From Bombus terrestris (Eukaryota; Arthropoda; Insecta; Hymenoptera; Apidae): a stretch of 64,000 nucleotides of DNA. Below the pieces are notes generated by a model. The model did not search any database. It was not told the DNA's origin and saw only the letters and a list, made by a program, of their open reading frames with translations. The translations under genes were made by a program, and so were the position numbers. The stretch's first letter is position 1. The number at the start of each line of letters is the position of its first letter. The stretch covers positions 4,464,001-4,528,000 of the forward strand of contig NC_063279.1 of the NCBI RefSeq assembly GCF_910591885.1. Direction: 5' to 3'. Shown here in pieces: positions 36,641 through 51,800 of this stretch.

Positions 36641-39600
36641 CATAGATGAGTCAGTATAAATACTAATAACGTTTTTGTTCCTTGAGAGATGCTGTTAAAC
36701 GCCCTGCAAGAATTTTTCGTTCGTAAGCAGGTTCCAAAATGGTCATTTTTTAACATGCTCTTATGAAGTCGTTCGATATGAATTTTTATACGAGGCGATT
36801 GAGCCGAGAGCTTAGATTGTAAGACATTAGATTAGAAAAGAAGAATTTATGGTGAGTGGATCTGACTAAATGTATTATGCAAATGACCGATGAATCTCAT
36901 GTGAATAGGTATCGCACTGGTTAAAGGTATTAGACTACGTTCTATTTTTCATAGAACTTTAATATTTGATGGCTATGAATTTGTCACGTGTAGAATGTCG
37001 ATCCGAATTTATAAATTGTATGAAAGTTTCAAAAAAATTGTTAATTAAATGATTGTTAGTATATCCACATTTACTTTCATTATTTAAAAGCCAGGACTTT
37101 AATATTAGCAATCTGTTCCACAATGTGCACGATTATTTAATTCAGAGAGCACAGTTGTACATGCGGCACCATGTGCAGCATTTTGAACAATTTCAGCGTT
37201 ATTAAAATGTATCTTAAAAATTACGTGTCATATTTTCATTTGTGAATCCTATTTTAAATTGATAGAGGTAGATATCAGTATATAACTGATGATCAGTATA
37301 TAACTGTATGAACTGGTTACGTATGATACTAACGCTTTTTGAAACAATACGTTCTGTGCTAAAATTACAAACTTTTAGTTCTTTACAACCGACAGCGAGA
37401 AATAATTTTGTCGATTTTGCCTGAAAAACGAAAACGATGAAGTATGAAATCACTACCAACGATCGAAAGCGATATAGCAGAATCACGAAGCCAACAAACG
37501 CTATTTAAACTCGAGGAGCCAATCGTAGCTTGAAATCGTTCGGATTCTGTCTTGAAACGTCTCGAAATTCCCAGTATATATCCTGTGGGATGAGTTTTAA
37601 ATTATTCAAAAGCGCGACCGGTCACGGTATCTACGATCTAAACGCGAGATGAGTGGCTCGATTATTCCTTCTGTCTCCTTTATTAAGAAGTTCTCTCGGT
37701 CGTTGCGTTCACGCGATTATCATCCCACCGAGAATTCGGGCATTATTGCTTCCTAAGAGAAGTCGAATCCCGTTAATTTCGAGCCGCTTTTCATACGACC
37801 GACTCGAGCCGTTTTCCATTTCAACTCTGTGTACACGGCCGAAGCCGAACGTTGAATTCATTTTCGAACTTTCGATGGTGCTCGCGAGTTGATCGAGAAT
37901 CGTGACGACAGTGCAAAGAGACGAAGAATTGAGGAATCTCTTGTCTCACGGTGCTACCAATCTTGCTTATTTTATGTTTGAAAATGAAGGAAAAATTAAT
38001 CGAAGATGTTAAACCGGATCTTTGATATTTGACTTATTTAAAGGGCTCGTTCGTCAATTAAAAAATCTAGAAAAATTTGAAATTTTTACCTCACTTAATA
38101 ACAGTAACAGAATATTTGAGTTGAACAGAATATTCTCAATATTCAGAGTTTTTTTTTAATATGACATTTAACAAAAGGTAAACAACTAAAATAAAATGTT
38201 CGAAATATGTTACATAAAACATATGAAAAGCATATTCGATGTGCGAAGCGACTACGTTAATGAAGATGAACAGTATAGAAATAATGAATACGGTGTCCTT
38301 TCGAGTTTAAAAACAGACCGTCCTGGTCACGTCGAATAGAACACAGTAGAGAAGATGCGAATAATCAGACGCGGTGGAATCAGAGATAATGGACAGACAG
38401 TGGAAACGACGTGTATGGGTCAGCCGCGTTAAAAAGGGAAGATCGGCTGGTTAGTGGAGAAGCACAAAGTCGTACAGTCTGGCATAGAATGCTTTTCACA
38501 GAGGTTACGGCTGATATAATCGCTTTGTTTCCCCATTCTTGTTTCGTGGCTTTATTAAACGAATTTAATACAAAGTTTCGAATTATCTTTCGCTACAGAT
38601 CTACTGTATTTTGAATTTATACAAGGGTATTGTAATAAACCGTGGAATATGTAGATCTCTCTATGAACCATATCGTACAGAAGTTTCGAGAAGTGAGAAT
38701 TATCTTCAGCTTGATTTGCATAACTATAAATATAATAACACTGCTTTCAATTAATATGAGGAACCGAATGACTTTAATTGTACACGTTATCAGTTGTATT
38801 ACTTTGGTTGCAAATGAAATATCTTTCTTAATCTTGAATTATAAATACACATTAATCTTTTAGATGTTAGGAATCATTAATATCATAAGTTTATCGCGAA
38901 AAATTTCTTCTGGTAGCAAAATTTCTTAGAAATATTTACTTCGCTTACTCAACAATTAATAGATTTTAAATGTACGTCAAACTTTTTCCTTGTAACTATT
39001 TTAAGTGTAATCTTCTAAATGAAATATTTTAGTATTCACGCTTTCAACTTGCATTGTTTTATAAGTTTTGCTTGTTTCTGCTTTAGTCTGTCGAATATAG
39101 TAAGGGACGATAATTCACAGCGACGATCTTCAGTGTAACAACTGTTAGTTCAAAGGAAAAATCAGTTGTAATTAATTACTGGAACGATATTGAAGTTGGA
39201 AGGTTAATATTCCCATTAAGGATGCGATCTCTATCATAATTCCAAGAAGTTCGATAACTTTCCCTTATCGCGATCCCAACTACGGTGGTTCTTGCAAGAC
39301 TGTCCTTTGACTTTCCGACATGATTTTGCGAGCAAAATCAGTTTTATCTACGGGAGAATAATTTTCCAACAGAAAGTTCCCGACCGAACATCGTTGTCCT
39401 AATAAAAATTTTCTCCCTAGGAAAGAAAACTTCGCCGTTTACCTTTGGCAATACATTAAAATTCCTCGTATTAAAAGAGATTCAGATAAGTGTTACAAAA
39501 GTTTTCATTTAACTTTCGCTGTTTTCTTTTCTTATAAAAGTTGTGAATAATAATAAAAGTGACGGAGTGGCAAAAAAAAAAAATCGTTTTAAACAATGCG

Positions 39601-42600
39601 ATCATATGTCGAATTAATAAAATATTGTTTTTTTTTTTTAATCAGCTTAAGGAAACGACGGTAAGAGGAAGTATCAACTGAGATTTAGAATGCACGTAAG
39701 CTTTGCATCAAAAATTTCTCGCAGTTTTTCAAATCAAGAATCCGTACATTGTCTAAAGTACATATTTCAACTTTTCCTTCTTCGTGCATTAAAGAAATTC
39801 ACCTTGTGTGTAACCGGCTGTGCGGCGAATGATAAACGAACCCGCTAAAAGTTGTAGGAAAAGTAGATGCCGCGGGGAAAACTGTGTAACGGTACTAGAT
39901 GGCTACGGAAACGAAAGCTGGACGTGGAAAGGGTCAACTGGTATATTTACATAGTAGGTATATACCTACAGGATACGCGGTAGGATGTTGGATACGAAGG
40001 CAAGTTCTATGATTAAATATTACCGAGGATGCGCTGTCGTCTCCGGTGAGGCCTTCTGTATCTAGAAAAGAGCTTCAAAAATCCCTTGGACGCGTCTCAG
40101 TTCCCCACTTCTAATCTGCATGCCAGCCATTCTTCCATCTCGTTTCCTGTGTCTATCTTCTTAATTCATCGGTTACATATTGCAAATCCCGCTTTATATG
40201 CTTCTCTGTTTCCTTGTTGTTATTATTATTTTTCAAAATAATATACCGTGTAAAAAATATAGTATATAAAAATTCTTGTATCCTACATATTAGTATACAT
40301 ATAAAAAATATTCTATCTTAATAACGATAAAACTAAAGCGCAATCGTTTCTCTAAACCATTGAAGCAACTTTCACATCAAATATTTTTCAACGAAAAATT
40401 CATTCGATCTTGAATTTATGCTACCACTGAACTCAGAAAGACTCGGAATCCACAGGTTAAAGTTAATACCAACCAAGAAATCTCCGTGATACTAGATAAA
40501 AAATTCCATTCGAGCGTTGCATCCTACATATCATTCTCGAACGTCGTCCACATAAGACATTCATATAAAAACTCCAACCTCCTAGCGGTAAAAATCTCAA
40601 CGGAAGGTCTTGGAAAAAGATGGAAGCGGAGGGCGCGAGAAAAGGAAGGTGAAAAAGGAACGAGCTCGTAATATCTCACGAATATTCTCAAACGGGCTGT
40701 AACCACGGGTAAAATCGCATTCAAACTTCTCGATTATCTTCCCCGGGAGTCGAAGACTACCCTCTACTACTACCCTCTGTGTTCCCTTCCCTCTATTTTT
40801 TCCTTCTTCCCATTCTTCGTCGTTCAGCAGAGCCAGGCTTGACAAATGTGACCCGATAAACGGCCGTTCGCTTCCTGTGGTCCGTTTTGAACTCGAATAA
40901 TCGATCGTTTCCCATCGATCGTGCTTTCGAACAATCACCTCGTTTTAATGTGACTTGAGGAATGCAAACGGTTAGAGAAGATAAAAAGATTTGCTTGTTG
41001 TGAAGGATGATTGTTTCCGGGATTCTGATTGGGAATAATGATGAATAGATTCTACGTTTATGCATTTACAGAATCTTTAAAAATCTTTTTGCAAAAGTAG
41101 ATACATCTCAATACATCAAGACACATCAGAGAGAAGATAAAAACTCCATTTCAGCTTTAATTTAAAGAAATAAAATTGTAATAAAACATTTCCAAATTAA
41201 GGCACTATTGAAGAAAAAAAAAGGAACAAATGCAATGCTATTCAAAATTAGTCATTTGATCTCATCGAGTCAGAACAAAAAGAAGAATAAGGTCCCATTT
41301 CAACTACCCGTTATGTCGTCAGTTCACAACAAGAGCCAAATCACGTAAATACAGGATACCCATTCAATTTAAAACGGAGAGAGATTCGAGGTGGCCTACT
41401 TATTCAGCGATCCCGAAGAAATCGGTGGTCCTGTCATTCAGCCTAAAATCAGGCCACCTATATCGCAATTTTAACGAAGTCGCGCATCTTCTGTTCCCTC
41501 TGATTCTACAGAAATTGATTTTATTACCTCCCAAGGGCTTATACACTACGCGTTCCCATCAAGAGCACTATTCGGAAAGAACGGCTCGCCAAAATCGTCG
41601 CCCATTTTAATTTCACGAATTCATAGTTATCCTTTGCACCATCTCTCGTTTCTGGGGTAAAACCTCGGATTCGGAATTCGATTCTAGTCCTTTAGACGCT
41701 TCGATTCGGAACGGCACAAATTATACGTTACTCCTGTTCTTATAGCACTGAAAAAGGAAAAACTCGTGTAATGTTGGCGAGAAAAGACTTGTCGCAATGG
41801 GGAAAGGATTCGAATGGAAATACATAAGCGAAAAACGAATCGTATTTAGAACATTCGAAAAGAAGAAAATGCACGGAGAGAAGCATCGTTTTAAACTATT
41901 AGGTATAAAACTCGCAATAGGATGATCGTATAGTAAAATAAAATTTTATAACAGTTTCATATATCAATTCTAAATGATAATTACATTACTGTTATATTAC
42001 TGTCATATCGCTATTATATTACTTGTAATTAAGTTATCATTGGAAAATATTTCTTAAGGAATACCCTACTTTTATTATTAAATTATTTTCTTATTATTAA
42101 TTTCTTCTTCCTTAAATTATTCTATTCTATTCTTAAAATATTTCCCTCTACCCAAACTTTAAATTCCATCCTGCCGAATTAAAGAAAGAAATAACGAAAC
42201 GAATGAACACACGTAACCATAAAGAACCTCTATTTCTCAAATAATTTTGCATCCCTCAAAACTGGTAAACTAGATTACCTTTTATCTTCATCGTCAAAAA
42301 CTGAATTACTTCCTACATTTCTCGAAATAAAAAACGAGAGGATGGGATGAAACATTTTTACACGTTGCGCAAGCATGTCGAACATTGAATCAAAGGTGTC
42401 GCGTGCAACACGTTTTCCCTATCGCGACACGTGTATAAAGCACAGCTTTTGTCCGGCTCGTAATTTTTCGGTTTCATTTGGCCAGCCTCCAAACGGCTGC
42501 ATATTGTGTCAGCTGAATTCTCTTCTCAGACACGCGGGAAATTGCTTGGCCGGAAACGACCACAGGGTAACACTCATTGTCCCCGCGGCATAGCAACCCG

Positions 42601-45600
42601 GAAAATCGTTTTAATTGGTTCCATGGACCAGCCAGAAAATTAGCCAGGGCAAGCACGCGAGGTACACTCTTCACGGTTAATCCATGTCGCGATAACGATC
42701 ATCGAATTTCTCCAACGGACAGGAGAAATAAAATATTTTCATGGTTCTGATGAATGGGATCTAAAACAGTTCGAGTCTCTTCGAATTTATGTTGTGATTC
42801 ACGAAAGTATTTGTTTTTGTAATTACTGAAAAATATACAAGTGCTTTCGGTAATATCTATGATCCCTTTTACTGAGATAGAAATATGATTACTGAACTGC
42901 GGAGTATTATGTATTTATGAGAGATTTGGAGATGCAAAAATACACAGAATACACAACATATAATATTTTGTACAATATTTGGTACATAAAACAATTTTCT
43001 ACCTAAGTTCCGTCTTTCAAATTATATTCATAAAAATATGAATTTCCACAAATATCCTCTTGAGCAAGATCTTCAAGAATTCTATGTTTCGCATTTATGT
43101 TCGAAATGATTTGAATCTCCGCAGTGTTGAGTAATTTCGAATTTTCAAAGATTTAAAGATCGAGAATCTAATGACCATTATGAAATATATGGTTCGTTGG
43201 AATCTGGCGAATTTATCAAAATCAAAAAACGATAGTCGATTTCGAGGATGTGGCGACGATCCCATTTCGGAACGGTGCCACCCTGCAATTACTTAATTAG
43301 TTCACGGGAAGCGATATTTAGGGAGAGCGTACTAATTCGCAAACTGGCGGCTGCGTGGGGAATTTGTGGAGTTTCATCGCGCAACCGTAAATCCCCTGTG
43401 TCGTAGAGATTCTAGAAATGCGCGAGTTAATTTTGGTCGCTGTCGTTGGGAGCGTTGAACGCGCTATGTGATAGAGGTAATGTTATTTCTCTAGGAATAT
43501 TAGAATACTAAAGTAGTAGATATTGCCTTAATTAGTATGCATTGTATTTCGGTGGTAAGATTAGGTAGGTTTGAAAGATTTTCGTTCTTGTATTTTAACT
43601 AATTATCGCTTTATGAGATTATATCAAATTAAAGGACGTGTACTGTAACCTGATCAGGAGAATAGGTCGATTTAATTTGTGAGATTTTCACATCTGGGCT
43701 CTCTTGTACGATAATTTACTTTGTTATAATATCGGTAAAGCGACAGTGGGTCATTTTACAATTCTATAATTCCGAATAGACATATTGTATTAAATGAAAA
43801 ATTAATTTCGTTGTTTGAATTTTGTAAGAAGAAGATACACTGATAAACGAACTCGATATGAAAAACACCTTCGAACAAAACCTACATTAAAAATTAAAGT
43901 TCCGAATCCTTTTGATAAATCCAGGGGAATAAAGATTATCAATTTAATAAATTGCACATATAAATATATGATAAATCTTCAAGATAGTAGTATTTCATAA
44001 ACATTTTCCTGATCGTTATAACGTATTTTACATATTTCCATATCTAATATCCCTCAGCTCTTCGTACGAAATTATATTTCGCCTTCATTCGACATTAACT
44101 CGCGTTTCCATCGTGCTCGATTCCATTTGAATGCGGGTATAGGATTTCGATCAAACGATTACCCTTTTTATTGCAGACAAGCGGACTATCGTTTCGTATT
44201 TCACCTTTCTTTCCCACGTTTATCCCCAATATACTCGCGTAAGTATCAACGCGGAATGTTCTAATATACGACGTTAGGATCGCGAGTATTCGCATTTACG
44301 AGGGTGAGTATGCGCACGCGGGACAATATTACATCGTGCAGGTGCAACTGTGACATAAAGTCCCGGAGGATAAGTAGTTGCCGGAAGCCAAGCAGAAGGA
44401 AGCTGTCGGCGAAATGCAAAAAGGAAAGAGAACGACGATGGAATACATTTGCAAAAAGAGAACACCGTGGAAGAACGTAATTCGTACAGCGGAGGGGGGA
44501 AACGCCTTGGTACCAACAAGAGGTATTTTCAGAGGAAAAGCCTGGCTTTAACATGCCGGAATTCTTCTTCAACATTTTACAAGGAGAATGGTATAACGTT
44601 GATGGATAAGAGGGTGAAAATGAGAAGGTCATGATGATCCTGTAGATACCGAAAAGCAAAGAATATCTTTTGGGAATTTTTTGAATAGGGTTAATCAATT
44701 TACAATAGAAGCGAAAAGACATATGCTAAATCGAAATTAGAAATCGTAACTTTCTCCGACCATTTAGAATTTAAAAGGAGCACGATTCAAATATAAAAAT
44801 CCAATCTCTTTGGGTATAATTCCATTAAGTTTTGATATTTTGCGTGAAAATAAAATATAATACTCATTGTGAGATGTCTATCAACCTGTAAACTAATTAT
44901 ATTGCTACTCAGACATCCAATAAAGTTAACACTAATTTCCTCTCGTTCGACCATTACAAATCGTTTAATTCGGAGAAAATGTACGACCACCGATGCTCAA
45001 AATTAACGACCAGCTGAGCGTATTCACACGAATGGAGAAGTGAGAAACGGACACGTTTTGAGTGTCACGTTATCCCTTTTAAACCAACGGTATCAAAGCA
45101 CGAAGGAAGATCCCCTTAACACCTAAAACTCCACCGTCAAAGCAGACAAGGTACATCTGTGCAACGCAAGTATCCTTCCGCCTGTGTTGTGATCTGCATA
45201 CAACGAAGCGTTATTGCGCGGCCCGACTGGAAAATCCGCCGTTAAATCTCAAAGGGTAGATGGCTCCTCGAAACTTGAAACCAAAAGAAAAGGTAAGAGC
45301 AAGAAGAACACGAAGCAGCAGCAGAAATTGGAAAGATGATGGGCAAAAAGCGAGAGCGGGAGCGAAACGCGGATAACAGAGCGCGCAAGAGTTGATCGAA
45401 CGATCAACTTGATAGAGCTCCAGAGAAATGGATGACGCGTAGATAAACAAAAATGGAATGTTGCGTGAAAGATTATCTCTTCGTGTACAAGCAATTGCAT
45501 TCGTGTACAAACGAAACAGAGTTGAAGAATTTGCGAAAGATTATTAAATATGCGTGACGTATAAATCTAATTTGTGAATCAATAGCTGACTATCTGATAG

Positions 45601-45827
45601 ATTAGCTGATAGACAGATCAGTAGCTGATGTTAATGGTTGTAAATATTGGAATTTTTCAAAGCTATTTCTGTAATTTTAAGAACTTTAAAGGATTACCTT
45701 TACCTCTGTGAAACGTCTTACTTTCCATTTTATATTATATCAGAGTGAATATTAGACTATAAGCTATCAAAAAACGACGATTAGAACGTGAAATTTGAAA
45801 ATGATCGCTTGTAAAGATTGTTAGATT
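36641..45827 (-). other. Large upstream intron or 5' region of Mp, fourth block
   Basis: AT-rich sequence with patches of higher GC at 37500..37910, 40600..40950, 42370..42700 and 43210..43460. Homopolymer runs at about 39571 (A) and 39630 (T). The minus frame 44261..44722 (153 codons) is long but overlaps another open minus frame and an open plus frame, has no splice-site support and is not recognised. Nothing callable. Confidence 0.4.
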
Positions 45828-45856
45828 GTTACATGTTACATGTTACATGTTACATG
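45828..45856. repeat. 7-base tandem repeat, four copies
   Basis: GTTACAT repeated four times without error and ending in G. A further ATTGTTACATG occurs at about 45865, so part of the flank was duplicated too. Likely a length-polymorphic microsatellite. Confidence 0.9.
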
Positions 45857-48800
45857 ACAAAAAGATTGTTACATGTTTGTTCGAAAGATTTTTTGCTCGT
45901 GTTTGAGATAACAAATGATTTGTACTTAAATCATCTGAACTTTGTATCCTACTTTAAGTTCTTCTTAAAACTAGTCATTCTTTCCTAGAGTGATTAAACT
46001 ATCGTTTCAAAGAATTGAAACCTTTAACGCACTAACTTATCCAATTTAGTAGGACTCGCTTCGAGTAACAAGTTCGAGAACATTGATAGAAATACGAAAT
46101 CAATATTTCTTATTTGCTATTGTGTACAAGCAAGCAGGTAGCCAATGATCAGGCACAAAATAACAAAGGAACAATTTTATATCTCAACGCTCTATCATCC
46201 TAGAAATCTTCCGATCAGAGATATTTATCTACATCCATTTTTAACATTTCCCCATCGACTTGCCCAAGGGAGACGTTTCCCGAAATAGAAGACGATAAGG
46301 TGGTTCGAAAACGTTCCTAAAGCGAATGAAATCCCTGTTCTAAAAACAAACAACCGTCTCCGATACATTTATAGAATATATTCGTTCGTCTGTAAGAATC
46401 GAAATCGGGAACAGGTTGAAGCGGTGAAACCGTTTTTCCGGCAAGGAAGCCTCAGGAAATCCACTTTTCGTGCTGCTAGCCAAGCAAACATCCTGCTCTT
46501 CTATCCTCGGAAGACGAAGATCACTTTGGATGTAGTGTCTGCCTCCACGACCAGCGGGATGGTGCCTATTTGCTTTGGGAATCGCGCTATAGTGCTTGTG
46601 CACCTTCGCCATAGAACCAGCGTTTCCCTTTTGCAACCCTTTCATCATGATTCGTACAGTGTCTTCTCCGAGTTTTTCGGTTTGTATGTATGTAAAGTTT
46701 TGTATGCTAATATTACGGTATCGGTTGATAATAAAATTAATTTTAGTTTTTCCTGTTAATTTTATTAACAATCGTTGTATATTGTAGAAATGAAGACAAA
46801 ACAATATCTTTCGATTAAGACGTGGCATCCTTTTTAATTATCCAGTGAATTGCATTTTCCTTTATTCGAGAAATACGATGGTTTATGCTTTGCTTTCCCG
46901 TATTTGTAATAATAAATTTTGAGAAATATTTCTCGATTTTGTATCATTGTAATCTTTCTATCTGTAATCTTTAAAATGTGTCGAGGATTTATAACGAAAT
47001 AACATTGATATCATCTGCAGGAAATCACGCTTACAATAATTTGACGGCAATAATCTAAATGTCTAACTTTAAGAGAAAATATTTAAATAATAATTCGTTA
47101 ATTATTATTCCTTATTTCCTATAGAGTATTTAAACCTTACATTTATAGATGTATAAATATTAAAAAATTGTATAATCTCGACACACGAGCTAATTAAACA
47201 GGAAACATTTATAAGGGAACTATCATTGAAGTATTCTCATATAGGAAGTAGCTCAAGTATAGGCAAAGTAAAACGTACACGTAAGATAAGAAAAGCGAGG
47301 ATGTAGGAAGATGAAGAGAAGCGAAAACTCAAACAGAACATTGGCTTTGCTTCCTTAGGGGACACGACTAATGGAATAAGCAGAATAGTAGAGGAAAGAA
47401 CCATCAAGACTGTTTTAGCAACACAGACGAAAATTGGACAGGTACTTTTCCTCCCAAGAGTACACATGGTACTGCGCAACCACATTTGTAAGAGAAAGTA
47501 TACAGTGTATTTCATAAAATGTGCTCCTAAAATGTATATATTCACAGTAGTAATCTGACGATTAAGAGTAAAAAGGAAATTCATATCATATATTTTAAAT
47601 CTCGTATAAGTTTCTTCAATTTTGATTCAAATAATTAAGTTTATTCGGGCATTTCCATCGAGTAAATGAACTCGACTCAATATTTTAATAAAATCATTAA
47701 AATATTTATTAACATAGAAAATATTAGAATTTCCAATGATAGAATCCGCAATGCTTGTAGCTACTATTTTCTTACTGTCTTAATGGAATTTCGGGTATGA
47801 AATTATATTCTCACGTTATGAGTAAACCTGTATATCCATAGAGAGTACCAATAGATGAATTACATAATTCAACGCAAACAAGAAATGTCTAAAATTGAAT
47901 GACTGAATAAATTCAGGAATATAACTATTAATTGCTTGAACATATTTTGCAAAACACATCAACACGTACTCCTAACAAGGGAATCAAATATCGTTTCGTA
48001 ATTCCGTATTCCTTGTTCGTAATAAGGATCTATTATAATGGAATTTTTTCAATAAAAAAGCAAACATTTCATCATGACTTATATGTAAATATATCTTTAT
48101 TGATGAGGAGAAAATGTTGCAAACACGTTTCCAAACTTTATCCGAAAATATATGTGACACGGTATAAGATAGGTATATAAGGTCTCTCATAATGAAGACA
48201 ACTCTTTACGACTCTGGAGACAAATAAGAAGTAATCAAAAGGAATGTTGTCGCGTTCCTCGTTTATCTCTATGTTTCCGTCGTGGCGAGCTAAGTGAAAA
48301 TCCACTCAAATATCTAACAAACTTTAAGAAAATTAGCTGTGCTTTTCATCTCAAAGAAAGTATTATTTCAAATAAAATAATTCACTAAAATTATAAATGA
48401 ATTTGTCGTACGAATCTTAAATCAGTTATTATAATAAAATAAAACCATAGGTTTGTCCAATGCAAATTTTCACTAAAGCTATTTTCTTGTATAAAAACTT
48501 GAAATTGGTAAAAAATAAAATAAACGACAGCGATGAAATTGTTACAGATTTGTGCGAAAATTAAAAATGTTGTAATTCATTATCGAACTCGAAAGTAATA
48601 ACGTTTACAGAACGTCTATTCAACATATAATTTCGTTTGATTGAAACGTTCTCCTTTTTCATCGTTCCCCTTTTCACGCTCTTTACCTGTATTCCTCGAT
48701 TCGCGTTCGAGAAACCTGTTTCTGTGGCAGGCAACAAGAAACAAAAGATTGGAGAAATGTTCATCACGAGCGAAGAAAGACGTTTACATATTTTTGAGAT

Positions 48801-51800
48801 AGGAACGACAAGCGTGCAATATGCAACAGCTAAAATAGAGTGGAAAGAACGAAAGCTGCCTTGAATGGTGCAGCGAAAAATAATAAATAACTATTCCACG
48901 CAACGTTACTAAATAAAACATTAATGAAATTGATAATAAATTATGGTATCTAATTTCATAGTCTTAAAGTAGTCTTCCCTGTTGAATATTTCTTCTGAAA
49001 TTAAGTAAATTGCATCCTGTAATTCTACGCGCTATAAAGTTTGTAACTAAATGTTAATTTCGTACTTGCTCCTTTCAAATTCCACGAGCCGATGTAAAGG
49101 GTAAGTGAAATTTATTATCTATTAATATAGGGAGTAAGAAATTGATACGTTATTTATCTCCAACAATTTCTATAAATATTTACGAAATATTTCGTACGAC
49201 ATATTTTACGCATCATGAATATAAAGGTAGATTTAAAGTTTATTAACCTTGTAATTAATTTCAATCTAGCTATACATTAATTCATATCAATATTAACATT
49301 TTCATGTCAAATTCCACTATTAATAATGCTTGCATCGCGACGTTTTAGAACAATCAATATGTCGATAAACTTGCGTTCGACCGGTTTAAATACGCATACG
49401 TAAAATTTCCCACGATAAAGGTACATATTTATCTCGTAGAAATGGAAGTTGGAAGATAAAAAAAATTGTTGGAGAAGAAAATTTGCTTTACACCGTAGAT
49501 ACCCATCGATTTCTCCAAGACGGTTGTCGATCATCGTTATGTTCCGATCAAAATGTGGAGACATTCCGCGGAAAGAAGTGTCCATCTCGACATCTGTGGC
49601 CCGACCAATGAAACGAACGTCGAATAAAAGCGGACAGGTGGCCACCCTAGAGGCTCCAGATAAGCTGCGGATCAGGTTTATGGTGCTGACCAAGCAGATA
49701 CATTTCAAGCAAAATGAACTTCTCGAAACTCGTCCCTTCCACGGTTGTCTGCCCCGTGAACGGACCACACGTGTTCGGTTTCTGGACCCTATAGGGCAAC
49801 GCGTGCCCTCCAATAATCGTATAACATGCGTCCACCTTGTTAAAAGTCGAAGTAGGGAGTAGACAATCGACGTTTGACCTTACTCAAACAATGTCAACGA
49901 TGGCGTAAAGAAATCCATTTCCTTTGTTATTCTATGGGATTTTTCATGCTTCTCATTTTCTCGTATCTTTTAAAACGAATTCCTAAATATATAGATAACT
50001 CGTTGTTTGTTTTATCTACTTGTTCTTGTTATAGTTAAAACATCACCTTTCACCCATAACACACAGTTTTCTCTTTAAACACATACTTTCCTTAAGGTAC
50101 ATTCACACGACTTATACTACACGTGAAAAAGTACTTGCACACTGTTATATTTATTATGAGATTTTGATATTGAATAATTAGGTTTAGGTATATTACATTT
50201 TATATCGTTTTTAATAGTAATTATTTAGTAGTATTATAGATATTTCAGTGAGTTAATTAATTCGGACTAAGTTTAAAGATGAACTTTCGTTTCTTACCTA
50301 TTTTTTATATATTTATTTCAGATAAAGAGTTGTAGTGTATGAAACTTAATCTTCGATAAATGTATTTAATAAATTGCGGTATTATTAGTAAACAATTTTT
50401 AAGCTTTAGATTTACTGGTAATAAATCATTTCAATTAAAAGTAATTCCCTGAATCCTTTATGAGCACTGAAATGAAAAAGTGCGAAGTTATCCAGGCGGA
50501 AGATAAAATTATACACCGGAAATTCGAATTAAAAGTAATGACTACGTAGCAATCCCCGTAAAAATAATCGAATTACTCGGATCGTGAAAGGTTTTATAAT
50601 CTCAGACTTAAATCGGTATTATTTTCAACTCGCTAAATCCAAAGAACCATTGTGAATTAATCAGTACTTAAATAAAAAAGAACGTATTGCGTGCAAATCC
50701 GAAAAATTACATTTTCTCTAACTACGGCACCTTAATATACAATAAAGAAATTCACATGTTTCTCTACTTCTAGTTACAGAGAACAATAAAAAAAGTTATG
50801 GAATAATCAACATGAAGCATAAAAATGGAAAAAAGAATTTCACAAGAATCAGAAGAGGTTGCGTAAAGTATCTACATGAATAAATAACATTGTGGAGAGT
50901 TCCTTTGCAAACAATAAATCCAGAAAGAAATACTAGGCGTGATTCGAGACGTTCCTTTGTATCGTCTCTGCTGGCTGACAACAATTTGCATCAATAATAT
51001 CGCTGGGAACGAGGGTTCAAAGTTTGTCCCGTGGGAGGCGTGGAAAGCTTAAAAGGTATTTCACCGCAAATATAAGCAATTACTAAAATGAATCGGAGGA
51101 TAAAGGTGTATTTTTACGGCGATGGAAAAAACATTTTCGAATTTACGTTTTGTAAAATAAATGGAACTCTACGATACTCTACGATACAAGCTTTTCATAT
51201 AGTTGATCATATCGATATGAATTTTGATATGAATACTGATCGTGCATCTGTAATGAGAAATGATATACATTTAAAGGGGAAAAAATATTAAAAGAATAAA
51301 ATATATCATATAATAAATAAAAAAAAAAAATACTAAAAGAAGATTTGTATCGTTAACTAAATTAGTTATAGTTTAACTCTGAATGTTTGCTTTATCCAAC
51401 AACACGTACGTTCGAAACAAAACTAAACCAGTAAAGTAAGATTAGACTAAACTACATTTTTATTTCGGGAACGTGTTTGATAAATTCATATCGCTCTCCT
51501 GAGGAGAACTGTGCGACATTAAAATAAACGAACCAGTTTCGTTTGATTTTGAGAACAAAATCGAACAGATGGAAAAAAGGATGAAATGGACGAACGAAGG
51601 GGGCAAGACAAGAACGTATCAAAGCTGCGGGCCTACCTTTGATTTCAACGAAAATTAATAAATAACGATGGTATCAGCTTCGTTTCTTTTACATGACAGA
51701 ACAAGAAATACAAGCAATAAAGATACGAGTTTATGGTTTCACTTCTGGCCTGCATTCCAAAGTTACGATTGCATACGACTTGCACGGTGCCTCACACTTG

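Noticed and set aside
44261..44722. 153-codon minus-strand ORF
   Set aside because: Overlaps another open minus frame and a plus frame; no domain or splice evidence.
46340..46828. 162-codon minus-strand ORF and overlapping plus-strand ORF at 46424..46759
   Set aside because: Both strands open over a GC-richer patch; no donor ends the minus frame and no family is recognised.
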